Source: Spirochaetales bacterium (lineage in GTDB: Bacteria; Spirochaetota; Spirochaetia; DSM-2461). From it: 64,000 nucleotides of DNA. Where the stretch lies: positions 124,001 to 188,000 of the forward strand of contig JAKSCK010000240.1 in the NCBI GenBank assembly GCA_022360655.1, in the 5' to 3' direction. The notes below the pieces were generated by a model. The model worked only from the letters and a program-made list of their open reading frames with translations. It had not been told where the DNA came from and did not search any database. Position 1 is the stretch's first letter, and each line of letters begins with the position of its first letter. A program made the translations under genes and the position numbers. This document shows positions 54,604 through 62,663 of the stretch, piece after piece.

Positions 54604-56007
54604 TCAATTCATATCTTCAAATCCACTTTTGGGTTCATTGGTGACTTTTTCTTTTTTCAAAGAACGAGGGAGAACAATGTTGAGGAAGATGGCGGTGAGT
54701 CCTCCAGTGGTGATGGCAGAACTAAAAATGGTTTTCAGGATGGGAGCAAAGTTTTTAAGAACTTCTGGAACAAAGGTGACACCCAATCCCAAACCAAAAC
54801 TGATGGCCATGATGAGCACGCCTCGTCGATCAATGGTGGATGAAGCAATGATGCGAATACCAGCGGCTGCAACGGTTCCAAACATGATGATGGTGGCTCC
54901 ACCTAAGACGGGAGGTGGGATGATGGAGAAAAGTCCTCCCACAATGGGAAAGAGGCCCACAAGGGCGAGCATGCCTGCAATCCAGAAGCCCACACGGCGA
55001 CTGGCCACACCAGTCATTTGAATCACCCCATTATTCTGGCTGAATGTGGTGTTGGGAAAGCTATTAAAAATGGCGGCCAGGGCGGAATTAATTCCATCCC
55101 CGAGAACACCACCCGCGATCCGCTTCATGTAAACATCTCCTTCAATGGGTTCGCCAGAAACCATGGATGTGGCCGTGAGGTCGCCAATGGATTCCACCGT
55201 TGTGATGAGATAGAGAAGCATGAAGGGAATGAGGCTTCCAAGAACAACATCCCATTGAATGTTGGCCAAACCGTAGCGGAAGGGAATGGGGGCTTGGATG
55301 ATGGCCACGCCAGAGAGTCGTCCAAAATTCACTTTTCCGAGAATGGCCGCCACTATATAGCCCACCAATAATCCAATAAAAATCGCGCTCATGCGCACAA
55401 AGGATTTTTTGCTTCGATTGAGCACTACAATGATGATGAGCACCAGGGCTGCCAGGCCAAGATTGCTCAGGGAGGCAAAGGCCTCAGGAATATTGTCTTT
55501 GACGTATTGTCCACCGGCAATGTCTGTGATTCCCACTCGGATGAGGGACATACCAATCAGAGTCACCACAATTCCACTCACTAAGGGGGTGATGATTCTT
55601 TTCAGGAAGGGAATAAAGCGGCTGAATGCCATTTCCACAAAGGAGCCCAGGAAACAGACGGCAAAAATGGTGGCCAGAGCGGCCTCAGCACCACCACCTC
55701 CGGCCTTTACAGCCAATCCTGCGGCAATGACAGAGCCCAGGAAAGTAAAACTGGTTCCTTGGATGGAAAGGAGTCCCGAGCCAATGGGGCCAAATTTTTT
55801 CACCTGAATAAAGGTGGAAAGCCCACTGGCAAACAGGGCCATGGAAATGATGAAGCTACTCATCTTCACATCAAGGCCGAGAGCGCCAGATATGATGATG
55901 GGAGGGGTGACAATGCCGACAAAGATGGCCATGAGATGCTGAAGAGCGGCAAAGAACGATTGGGGGGCAGAGGGTTTGTCGTCGAGGCGATAAATCATGT
56001 CCGACAT
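54604..56007 (-). CDS. NCS2-family purine (xanthine/uracil) permease
   Basis: 467 residues from the ATG at 56007 with AAGGAG upstream. The open frame extends further and even into the tRNA gene, so earlier starts are rejected. About 12-14 TM helices; family motifs SIQGTSFTFLGSV, the substrate region NSFPNTTFSQNNGVIQMTGVASR and GGATIIMFGTVAAAGIRIIA. It imports a purine or uracil by proton symport. It matches XanP/PbuX more than UraA; the exact purine is not decided. Confidence 0.92.
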   Translation of the reverse strand: MSDMIYRLDDKPSAPQSFFAALQHLMAIFVGIVTPPIIISGALGLDVKMSSFIISMALFASGLSTFIQVKKFGPIGSGLLSIQGTSFTFLGSVIAAGLAVKAGGGGAEAALATIFAVCFLGSFVEMAFSRFIPFLKRIITPLVSGIVVTLIGMSLIRVGITDIAGGQYVKDNIPEAFASLSNLGLAALVLIIIVVLNRSKKSFVRMSAIFIGLLVGYIVAAILGKVNFGRLSGVAIIQAPIPFRYGLANIQWDVVLGSLIPFMLLYLITTVESIGDLTATSMVSGEPIEGDVYMKRIAGGVLGDGINSALAAIFNSFPNTTFSQNNGVIQMTGVASRRVGFWIAGMLALVGLFPIVGGLFSIIPPPVLGGATIIMFGTVAAAGIRIIASSTIDRRGVLIMAISFGLGLGVTFVPEVLKNFAPILKTIFSSAITTGGLTAIFLNIVLPRSLKKEKVTNEPKSGFEDMN

Positions 56008-56104
56008 AGAAAGACTCCTTAACAGTGGTAATGGAGAGCTTTTTGATCGGATATCAGTATAGAGGGGTTTTTCTTTCCCATGGGGAAAAAGTTTTGGATA
56101 AAAA

Positions 56105-56130
56105 AAAGCCAACCTGTTGAGGTTGGCTTT
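56105..56130 (-). terminator. intrinsic terminator of the tRNA gene
   Basis: AAAGCCAACCT (56105-56115) and AGGTTGGCTTT (56120-56130) with a four-base loop; leftward the stem runs into a T-run (the A-tract at 56100-56107). It ends the tRNA transcript. Confidence 0.85.
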
Positions 56131-56134
56131 TGAA

Positions 56135-56207
56135 AGGCGCCGAGCGGACTCGAACCGCTGAATCATGGATTTGCAATCCACTCCCTTAGCCACTTGGGTA
56201 CGGCGCC
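56135..56207 (-). tRNA. tRNA-Cys(GCA)
   Basis: 73 nucleotides including the discriminator base. The acceptor stem is GGCGCCG/CGGCGCC, the anticodon loop TTGCAAA gives anticodon GCA, and the T-loop is GTTCGAGTC. CCA is not encoded. It has a promoter just upstream (56220-56248) and an intrinsic terminator 5 bases after the 3' end. Confidence 0.95.
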
Positions 56208-56219
56208 GAACACGGTGAG

Positions 56220-56248
56220 ACTATAGCGAATTCACCGAATCGCGTCTA
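56220..56248 (-). promoter_or_regulatory. tRNA-Cys promoter
   Basis: TAGACG (56243-56248), 17-base spacer, TATAGT (56220-56225), about 12 bases before the mature 5' end. Confidence 0.6.
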
Positions 56249-56253
56249 TACAA

Positions 56254-56691
56254 TTAGAACAAAAAATCTTCGGGGAGTGGATTATAATGCTCATCCACAT
56301 CATCTCGAGTTTGATGAGGCGGAAGGTTCAGTTTTTCCATGAGTTCGTGTTTTAACTCAGGGGCAAAGTCATCACCATGGTAAATCACAAAGTGATCTTC
56401 CTCAAAAAGATACACCACACGTCCACGAGGAATGCTGTCATATTCCTCTCGCATATTTTGAGGAAGACGGTTGAGAATTCCCTTTTGGCCCATGATGAAC
56501 CAACAGCTGTAATGTCCAAGAGAATAATCAATGCTGATTTCTGTGTGCGTGCCTTCAGAAAGAGGACAGGAGGCCAGGTGAAACAGCTTTCCTTGGTAGG
56601 TCCAGAAAATCCCCACATGAGGTTCCGTAGGGGGGGGAGGGGAGAGAGGGCCGATATCGGCAAGGAGGGCGTGGAGTCCTTCTTTGCTCAT
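56254..56691 (-). CDS. conserved-looking protein of unknown function
   Basis: 145 residues, no signal peptide. It contains PHVGIFWTYQGKLFHLASCPLSEG, DYSLGHYSCWFIMGQKG, YDSIPRGRVVYLFEEDHFVIYHGDDF and a C-terminal helix with an acidic end. The regular alternation suggests a beta-rich globular protein; no family is recognised. The ATG overlaps the preceding gene's stop by four bases, so the two are translated together. Confidence 0.65.
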   Translation of the reverse strand: MSKEGLHALLADIGPLSPPPPTEPHVGIFWTYQGKLFHLASCPLSEGTHTEISIDYSLGHYSCWFIMGQKGILNRLPQNMREEYDSIPRGRVVYLFEEDHFVIYHGDDFAPELKHELMEKLNLPPHQTRDDVDEHYNPLPEDFLF

Positions 56692-57707
56692 CCATGACTC
56701 CTAAATGTGTATTGTCTGATGCGTTCTGCCGCCTCTTGGGCCGTGAGCGTGCCGAAAGAAACCAGAGGCTCAATGCGTTCCCAAGCTTCCATAAAACGCT
56801 GGGAGGTGGGAACAGCTGGAACAGAGAGCACCGTTGTGGACAATGAATCTTCTGAACTGGGCCATTCTGGAGAGAGAGAAGCAATCCATTTCAGTTCCCG
56901 AGCAGCACGTTGAGCCTGATGATTCATATCAGAGAGACTCTTTGGAAGCACCGCATACACCCTCTGACTCAGGTACGTGTCTTCTGGTGGAGGGGACCGA
57001 AGTGCTTGGATCACAACCTCATGAAATTGGTTTTGATCCTTCAATTCTTGAAGGGAAAATTCCTGGGTCACAATGGCCAAGGCGGTAGATGACGTCATAG
57101 ACAGAATAGGCGTGATGTTTTCTTGAATTACAAAAAAACGGTCAATTTGATTGGGATGCTCAGAAAGCATTGGAAGAAAGTGTCTTTCATGAAGAAGCCA
57201 AAGTTCTGGGATGTGGTTGCGTTCTGGTCCCTGTGGGATTTGAGGAGAAGCCTTGGGATAGAGCGGCTGCATCTCTTCCAGAATGATTTCTTCTAATCGT
57301 AGTGAAGAAAACCAAACCATTTCTTGGGCCAGAAAGGCATTTTCTTGATCATGCCTGAGGCGAATCTGTCCTGGAGCCGTGGAAGAATCCCATTGAATTC
57401 GTTGGAGATGATCAAGAGAATGTTCCGGACTTTTGGCTTCCCAGCCCTCTGATCCCAACAAAATCATCCAATCGCCCATTTGATCTGAATCCACATCATG
57501 CATCTCATTCCCTTCCAGTTGAGCCCTTCCTCCATAACCTGGGAGGAGGGCCTCTAAGGGGATGGCCGGAGGGGAAGCTGAGGACATGAAAGGTTCCAAC
57601 GTGTCCTCAGTCCACACCGCAAAGAGGCGTTGGTTCACCCAAAGTTCCAGGGCCGTAAGGGAGGACAATTGGAAAAAAATAACACTGAGTACAGCGAGTT
57701 TTCGCAT
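56688..57707 (-). CDS. unknown exported protein
   Basis: 339 residues from the ATG at 57707; the ATG two codons earlier overlaps the promoter. Signal peptide MRKLAVLSVIFFQLSSLTALE. The mature part resembles a type 2 periplasmic-binding fold in size, and includes HIPELWLLHERHFLPML, ALAIVTQEFSLQEL and VYAVLPKSLS, but no motif is decisive. GATACT lies six bases before the ATG, with no Shine-Dalgarno. First gene of a pair with the 145-residue protein. Confidence 0.65.
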   Translation of the reverse strand: MRKLAVLSVIFFQLSSLTALELWVNQRLFAVWTEDTLEPFMSSASPPAIPLEALLPGYGGRAQLEGNEMHDVDSDQMGDWMILLGSEGWEAKSPEHSLDHLQRIQWDSSTAPGQIRLRHDQENAFLAQEMVWFSSLRLEEIILEEMQPLYPKASPQIPQGPERNHIPELWLLHERHFLPMLSEHPNQIDRFFVIQENITPILSMTSSTALAIVTQEFSLQELKDQNQFHEVVIQALRSPPPEDTYLSQRVYAVLPKSLSDMNHQAQRAARELKWIASLSPEWPSSEDSLSTTVLSVPAVPTSQRFMEAWERIEPLVSFGTLTAQEAAERIRQYTFRSHG

Positions 57708-57713
57708 ATCCAC

Positions 57714-57719
57714 AGTATC
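57714..57719 (-). promoter_or_regulatory. -10 box of the exported protein gene
   Basis: GATACT six bases before the ATG at 57707. The -35 is not convincing. Confidence 0.4.
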
Positions 57720-57806
57720 GGCGCTTTTCGAAAAAATTCCATGGGTTGAAAATCATCTCTCAAGATTTCTTGAAGATGATGGTGAGGAAGGGGATGGTCA
57801 GAACGA

Positions 57807-57835
57807 CCCCGACACTTCCTTTGGAAGTGCCGGGG
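57807..57835 (-). terminator. terminator hairpin after the cysteine desulfurase gene
   Basis: CCCCGACACTTCC (57807-57819) pairs with GGAAGTGCCGGGG (57823-57835), 12 of 13 pairs, three-base loop. Confidence 0.75.
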
Positions 57836-57897
57836 AAATTGTGGAATGGAACACTTTGATTCAACCATTCCAACAAAAACGAACCAACCGAACAGTT

Positions 57898-59082
57898 TTA
57901 TCGGCGTTGGCCCTGGGCAACACGGGAGAGAGCTTTGACAGCAGATTCTAAGGCCGTGAGAAAAGCCTCCAATTCATGCCGTTCTGTTGTTGGCCCCAGA
58001 GAGACTCGAATCATTCCTGCGGCCACATCATGAGGAACCTGCATGGCCATCAGAGAACGGGGAAGTTTTCCTTTTCGGTTGCTGCTGCAGGCCGATCCCG
58101 TTGAAAGAGCAAAGCCTTGGTCGGCCAGGACTCGTGCCAGGACTTCCCCAGGAATGGGTGGAATGGAAAAAGCGAGAATCCCTGGGACATAATGCCCGTC
58201 ACTTTCCAAATCTCGAGTTTGGGGGACCATCTGAAGTTGGGGTATTTGCAGAAGCTGTTCCAAGAGCCAGTTTCCATTCTTTTGAATCTGAGAATGGGGC
58301 ATTCCGTACTGTTCTAATGCAGAGGCCAGTGCCATGGCCCCCGCAACATTCTCAGTACCTGGGCGAACACCATGTTCCTGCCCACCACCTTTTACCAATC
58401 CTTCAAACTGGGGATTTCGGTGATAGAACAAACCAATTCCCCGTGGACCTCGAAATTTGTGGGCACTGAAGGCCGCCGTGTCCACTCCCAATTCCTGAAG
58501 GTTTACGGTGATTTTTCCAACGGCTTGAACCAAGTCGGCATGAAAAAGAATGGGTGGTCCTGGGTGATTCTTCTCATGAGACCGAACCATTTCTACCAGT
58601 TCTTTGATGGGTTGAATGGCGCCGGTTTCATTATTCACGCCCATGATGGAAACCATTCGAACATTGTGTTGACGTTCCAGAGCGGCTTTAAGTTTGTCTG
58701 GGGAAATCCGGCCATCTTTTTCTGGGGGAAGGGGCAGGAGCTTCCACCCCCCCTGTTCAAGAATCTTTGCCGCCTCCGATACAGAAGGATGTTCTGCACC
58801 ACCAAAAATCAGGGTTCCAGGTTCCCGAAGGCTGAGACGGGAAAGGAAGGCAATGGCATTGGATTCAGAACCCCCTGAGGTGAAAGCCAATTGTTGAGGT
58901 TTGCAAGAGAGGATGGTCGCGCATTGTTCTCGTGCATTTTCCAGGGCCTTACGGGCCAACTTTCCGGCTGGGTAGGACGAGGAAGGATTGCCAAAGTATT
59001 TTACTGCGGCAAGAGCCATATCTTGGATGATGTTGGAGTCTGGCGGTGCCGTGGCCGCCCAATCGAGGTAGGTCATAAACAT
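57898..59082 (-). CDS. cysteine desulfurase (NifS/IscS class)
   Basis: 394 residues from ATG 59082 (AGGA seven bases upstream). Class V aminotransferase fold: start YLDWAATAPPDSNII, FTSGGSESNAIAFL, HPSVSEAA, the PLP-Lys motif SAHKFRGPRGIGLFY (Lys in AHK), GGGQEHGVRPGTENVA and the active-site loop STGSACSSNRKGK with the sulfur-carrying Cys. It removes sulfur from cysteine for Fe-S clusters or thio-modification. No iscU is adjacent, so NifS versus IscS is not decided. Divergent from the E1 operon. Confidence 0.93.
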   Translation of the reverse strand: MFMTYLDWAATAPPDSNIIQDMALAAVKYFGNPSSSYPAGKLARKALENAREQCATILSCKPQQLAFTSGGSESNAIAFLSRLSLREPGTLIFGGAEHPSVSEAAKILEQGGWKLLPLPPEKDGRISPDKLKAALERQHNVRMVSIMGVNNETGAIQPIKELVEMVRSHEKNHPGPPILFHADLVQAVGKITVNLQELGVDTAAFSAHKFRGPRGIGLFYHRNPQFEGLVKGGGQEHGVRPGTENVAGAMALASALEQYGMPHSQIQKNGNWLLEQLLQIPQLQMVPQTRDLESDGHYVPGILAFSIPPIPGEVLARVLADQGFALSTGSACSSNRKGKLPRSLMAMQVPHDVAAGMIRVSLGPTTERHELEAFLTALESAVKALSRVAQGQRR

Positions 59083-59254
59083 GAATGTATCCTGGTGAGG
59101 GGGAAATGGGGAGGGGGAAGTTCTACGGATATGCACAATCCAGAAAGGAAAATTCTTGAAAAGAAAACAATGTTATACTGTAAAAGAGAATAATGTAACG
59201 GATCAGAATCTAAACGATTCATTGAGAAGAATCGTCATAGGTCAATGAGGTTTT

Positions 59255-60211
59255 ATGCTGTTTGCGAAGAGATACAATCAAGGCTTGTTTGAATTAATGA
59301 AAGACAAATCCACATATTTCCTTGGTGAGGATGTGCAAGATCCCTATGGTGGAGCCTTCAAAATTAGCCATGGTCTTTCCTCCGCCTATCCTTTGAGAGT
59401 CCTTTCCATGCCTATGTCAGAGCAGAGTTTTGTTGGATTTGGCATTGGGTTAGCCCTTTCAGGAGCTCGTGTTCTTGTTGAGATCATGTTCAGTGATTTT
59501 CTCACTCTCACAGCAGACCAGCTGATTAATCACGCGGCAAAATTTCACAAACTTTATGATTTATCCATACCCTTAGTGATTCGAACACCTTCAGGAGGCT
59601 ATCGAGGCTACGGTGCAACCCATTCTCAATCTCTCGAAAAACTGTTCTTTGGAATTCCGGGCTTGGATGTTTGGGCACCAAACATCCTGAGCGATCCGAT
59701 TATATTATTAGAAGAATGTCTAAAATCTGGAACTCCAACGGTTTTTATTGAGAATAAACTGGATTATCAAAGAGAGATGATTGAGGGGGAGTATAAAAAT
59801 CTCTTAGAAATTCAGTTTTCACCTCTTCTTTCTACAATCAGGATTCCTTCAATGATACCGCAGATCTCATTAGTGACGTATGGCGGCATGGTTCAAGGAG
59901 CTCTTGATCTTATGTATCAACTCTTTATGGAAGAGGAAATTGTCTGTGAAGTGATTGTCTGCCAATGTCTTTCCCCTCTTCCTTCTTCACTTCAAACAGA
60001 GGTTCATTCCCCAAGAATCTTGATCATAGAAGAAGGGCATCAGGATTTTGGTTGGGCCAGTGAAGTGGCCTTTTGCTTCAGAACAACCAAGGATGTCAAA
60101 AGAATTGGGGCAAAGATGGATGTTATCGGTGCATCCCTGATGCAGGAACAATCGGTTTTACCACAATGGGATGACATAGAGAAACGGATTAAAGGGTGGG
60201 TCCTTTCATGA
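59255..60211 (+). CDS. 2-oxoacid dehydrogenase E1 beta-type subunit
   Basis: 318 residues, transketolase-like pyrimidine-binding domain plus C-terminal domain. Seen: GEDVQDPYGGAFKIS, PMSEQSFVGFGIGLALSG, VEIMFSDFLTLTADQL, the RTPSGGYRGYGATHSQSLEKL stretch and GLDVWAPN, then the C-terminal SLVTYGGMVQGALDL and ILIIEEGHQDFGWASEVA. It pairs with the E1 alpha-type chain encoded next to form a thiamine-diphosphate decarboxylase for pyruvate, acetoin or a branched 2-oxoacid. AT-richer than the rest of the window. It is the first gene of the three-gene set; AGG precedes the ATG. Confidence 0.9.
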   Translation: MLFAKRYNQGLFELMKDKSTYFLGEDVQDPYGGAFKISHGLSSAYPLRVLSMPMSEQSFVGFGIGLALSGARVLVEIMFSDFLTLTADQLINHAAKFHKLYDLSIPLVIRTPSGGYRGYGATHSQSLEKLFFGIPGLDVWAPNILSDPIILLEECLKSGTPTVFIENKLDYQREMIEGEYKNLLEIQFSPLLSTIRIPSMIPQISLVTYGGMVQGALDLMYQLFMEEEIVCEVIVCQCLSPLPSSLQTEVHSPRILIIEEGHQDFGWASEVAFCFRTTKDVKRIGAKMDVIGASLMQEQSVLPQWDDIEKRIKGWVLS

Positions 60212-61098
60212 AAGAGTCACTCTATAAAGAGCTCTACGAAGGTCTTTTAGAAATTCGGCTATTTGAGCAATGGTTAGAAGAGATGTTTCGTCGAGGAGCC
60301 TTGCGTGGAACAACCCATGGCTGTATTGGGCAAGAGCTCATTCCCCTCTCTGTTTCTCGGGCATTAGATTTGGAGAAAGACTTTGTTACAGGCACTCATC
60401 GATCTCATGGTCAATATCTTGCCTTCACGAGAGACTTAGAAGGTTTAGCCTACGAAATTTGTGGCCATCCTCGTGGAGTGAATGGTGGCAATGGTGGCAG
60501 TCAACATCTCTGTGCCACAAACTTCCTGACGAATGGAGTGACCGGGGGAATGATTCCAACAGCCGTTGGAGTGGCTTTTGGTAAGAAACAAGTTGGTGAG
60601 GGTATTGTTGTTGCCTATCTTGGTGATGGAGGAATGAATGAGGGCTATGTTATGGAATCTCTCAATCTTGCCTCTATTTTTTCAGTTCCCATACTTTTTG
60701 TGCTGGAGAATAATCAGTTTGCAATGAGTACACATTTCTCAATGACCTCAGGAGGTGCATTTGCTGAGAGAATTCAGGGGATGGGACTCTCCTATGCCTG
60801 TCTCAGTCATGAACCTCCCGAGACTTATGTGCAAACAGTCGCAGAGCACATACAGCAAATTCGTAGAACACGCCAACCTCTCTTTTTAGAATGTCATACC
60901 TTTCGTTTTTGTGGCCATTCAAAAAGTGATAAGATGAGCTACATTCCGGTTGAACAACGAAAAAAACTCCTTCAACTCGATCCATTAATTTTTCTTGAGA
61001 AGCATTTAGATCTTGGTCTATGCACAGAAATACGAGAAAAAATTCAAGATAAACTGGATTCAATTGCACAAAGTCTTGAGAGGGAAAACCATGCCTAG
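60208..61098 (+). CDS. 2-oxoacid dehydrogenase E1 alpha-type subunit
   Basis: 296 residues starting in the E1 beta stop (ATGA at 60208; GTG 60196 is an alternative). TPP-binding domain: HGCIGQELIPLSVSRAL, GTHRSHGQYLAF (residues 62-73), GHPRGVNGGNGGSQHL, and the ThDP motif GDGGMNEGYVMESLNLASIF (139-158) followed by ENNQFA. With E1 beta it decarboxylates a 2-oxoacid and acylates a lipoyl group. It is compact compared with mitochondrial E1 alpha and resembles acetoin/branched-chain E1 proteins. Overlaps the next gene by eight bases. Confidence 0.92.
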   Translation: MKESLYKELYEGLLEIRLFEQWLEEMFRRGALRGTTHGCIGQELIPLSVSRALDLEKDFVTGTHRSHGQYLAFTRDLEGLAYEICGHPRGVNGGNGGSQHLCATNFLTNGVTGGMIPTAVGVAFGKKQVGEGIVVAYLGDGGMNEGYVMESLNLASIFSVPILFVLENNQFAMSTHFSMTSGGAFAERIQGMGLSYACLSHEPPETYVQTVAEHIQQIRRTRQPLFLECHTFRFCGHSKSDKMSYIPVEQRKKLLQLDPLIFLEKHLDLGLCTEIREKIQDKLDSIAQSLERENHA

Positions 61099-62191
61099 AA
61101 CTGTGAGACTCGATACCATTGATGTGAATGATACACATGCGGTTGTTTCAGAATTGAAGTTCTCAAATGGAGACACTGTCCAGTCAGGAGATCTTGTGGC
61201 AATGGCGGAAACAACAAAAGCGGTTGAAGAGATACGAGCTCCTGAGAATGGAGTGATTTGGTATGTGATAGAGGAGGGGGATAAGATTGCTTTTGGGGAA
61301 CCACTCTATATTCTTGCAGAAAATCAAAGCGAACTTCTCAAAGTCCAAGAACAATTGGAGCATTCACCTCATCCTTCAGAAAGAGAAGAAGAGCCTCCAT
61401 CAACACTGAAAGCCACAAAGAAAGCTCTTGCTAAAGCAAAAGAATTAGGAATTGATTTGCACCAGCTTCCTACCGATCATGCCATTACCTCTCAAGATGT
61501 TTTGGCATTTGCATCTTATCAAACCCCTCAAAATCATCAACCGGTTTTTCAGTATGATCGTGAACGGGTCATTGTTATTGGAGGTGGGAAAGGGAGTCAT
61601 GTTGTTTGTGACATCCTCCTTGATGATCATGATAAAACTGTGGTTGGTATTGTGGATGATCATGTCAAGAAATATGATTTTTTTTATTTTCCTGTTGTAT
61701 TTGATAATGTTCACCAATTCCCCCACGATTTTGATCGAAACGCCTACGATACGGTAATTATTTCAATTGGAGCCAATGCCGCATCAATGGAATTTCGTCA
61801 TAGTCTCTTCTTGAAATATCAAACAGAAGGTCTTCAATTCACCAATGCCATTGCATCATCAGCAGAAATACGACGATCCATTTCAATAGGTGTGGGAAAT
61901 GTGATTGGCTCTGGGGTTTATGTGGGAACACGCACAAGAATTGGCAACAACAACTTGGTTTCATACGGAACAATGATTGGGCATCATAATCAGGTTGGTG
62001 ATTCCAATCTTTTCGCACCAGGAGTTCATACCTCAGGAAGTGTAGAGATTGGAAATCGATGTCTTTTTGGCGCCTCAGTGAATGTCATCAATCGATGCAA
62101 AATTGGATCACATTCCATTTTTCCGTGTGGATATTCCATCACATCACATTGTGATGAAGCGACGGTTGTTAAGTTTTCGGCCAATACATGA
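61091..62191 (+). CDS. lipoyl-PSBD-NeuD/PglD-type acyltransferase fusion (non-canonical E2)
   Basis: 366 residues from ATG 61091 (AGGG upstream). Lipoyl domain 1-78 with the lipoyl lysine at 43 (MAETTKAVEEIRAP); linker; peripheral-subunit-binding domain ~106-142 (KATKKALAKAKELGIDL ... ITSQDVLAF). Then, instead of a CAT-like E2 domain, a PglD/NeuD protein: Rossmann part ~159-235 (VIVIGGGKGSHVVCDIL, VVGIVDD) and left-handed beta-helix ~265-355 (SIGVGNVIGSGVYVGTRTRIG, IGHHNQVGDSNLFAPGVHTSG), His298/299 being candidate bases. Such proteins N- or O-acylate sugars. It should accept the acyl group from E1 on its own lipoyl arm. Domains read directly; mechanism inferred. Confidence 0.88.
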   Translation: MPRTVRLDTIDVNDTHAVVSELKFSNGDTVQSGDLVAMAETTKAVEEIRAPENGVIWYVIEEGDKIAFGEPLYILAENQSELLKVQEQLEHSPHPSEREEEPPSTLKATKKALAKAKELGIDLHQLPTDHAITSQDVLAFASYQTPQNHQPVFQYDRERVIVIGGGKGSHVVCDILLDDHDKTVVGIVDDHVKKYDFFYFPVVFDNVHQFPHDFDRNAYDTVIISIGANAASMEFRHSLFLKYQTEGLQFTNAIASSAEIRRSISIGVGNVIGSGVYVGTRTRIGNNNLVSYGTMIGHHNQVGDSNLFAPGVHTSGSVEIGNRCLFGASVNVINRCKIGSHSIFPCGYSITSHCDEATVVKFSANT

Positions 62192-62360
62192 TCTTCCATT
62201 ATGAATGAACAGTCCCTATCAGTGCATTGCTTGAATTTGACAGAAAAAGGCAAATTGACCGCAGATTGATAATGCTCCATGAGTTCTGCTTTGTCGCTCA
62301 ATGGTGATCTTTGAGAACCTCTTGCTTGTTGTTTTTCCTATATAGTGATACATTCCCGAC

Positions 62361-62642
62361 ATGAGCGAGAAGTCCTGTTGCCCTCAAGAACGCATTGATG
62401 AATATGCACGAAAATTGAAAGTTTGCGGCCATCCTTTGCGACTCAAGATTCTGTGTTTGATTGAAAAACAAGATTCCTGTGTTTCTGATCTATGGCAATG
62501 TTTGGAACAGCCACAACCTGTTATCAGTCAACATCTTGCCGTTCTGAAAGATAAAGGCATTGTGGATTCAACGACGGATGGCAACCGTCGAATCTATCAT
62601 ATCGCTGATGAGTTCATTCAAGGTGTTCTGCATCAATTTTAG
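62361..62642 (+). CDS. ArsR-family regulator
   Basis: 93 residues. The winged HTH is clear: LKVCGHPLRLKILCLIEKQ, VSDLWQCLEQPQPVISQHLAVLKDKGIV, DGNRRIYHIADE. Six cysteines (6, 7, 22, 32, 40, 47) are many for its size and could sense metal or sulfur species, including a pair at the N-terminus. No operator is obvious. There is no Shine-Dalgarno; GATACA lies eight bases before the ATG. It lies between the E2-like gene and the NusG-like gene on the same strand. Confidence 0.85.
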   Translation: MSEKSCCPQERIDEYARKLKVCGHPLRLKILCLIEKQDSCVSDLWQCLEQPQPVISQHLAVLKDKGIVDSTTDGNRRIYHIADEFIQGVLHQF

Positions 62643-62651
62643 TACTGAGAA

Positions 62652-62657
62652 TATAGA
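62652..62657 (+). promoter_or_regulatory. -10 box of the NusG-like gene
   Basis: TATAGA six bases before the first ATG (62664), no ribosome binding site between. The -35 is weak. Predicted leaderless. Confidence 0.4.
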
Positions 62658-62663
62658 GATGTC

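Noticed and set aside
62026-62301. 91-codon leftward frame after the lipoyl-NeuD gene
   Set aside because: Mostly antisense to that gene's beta-helix part; no signal of its own.
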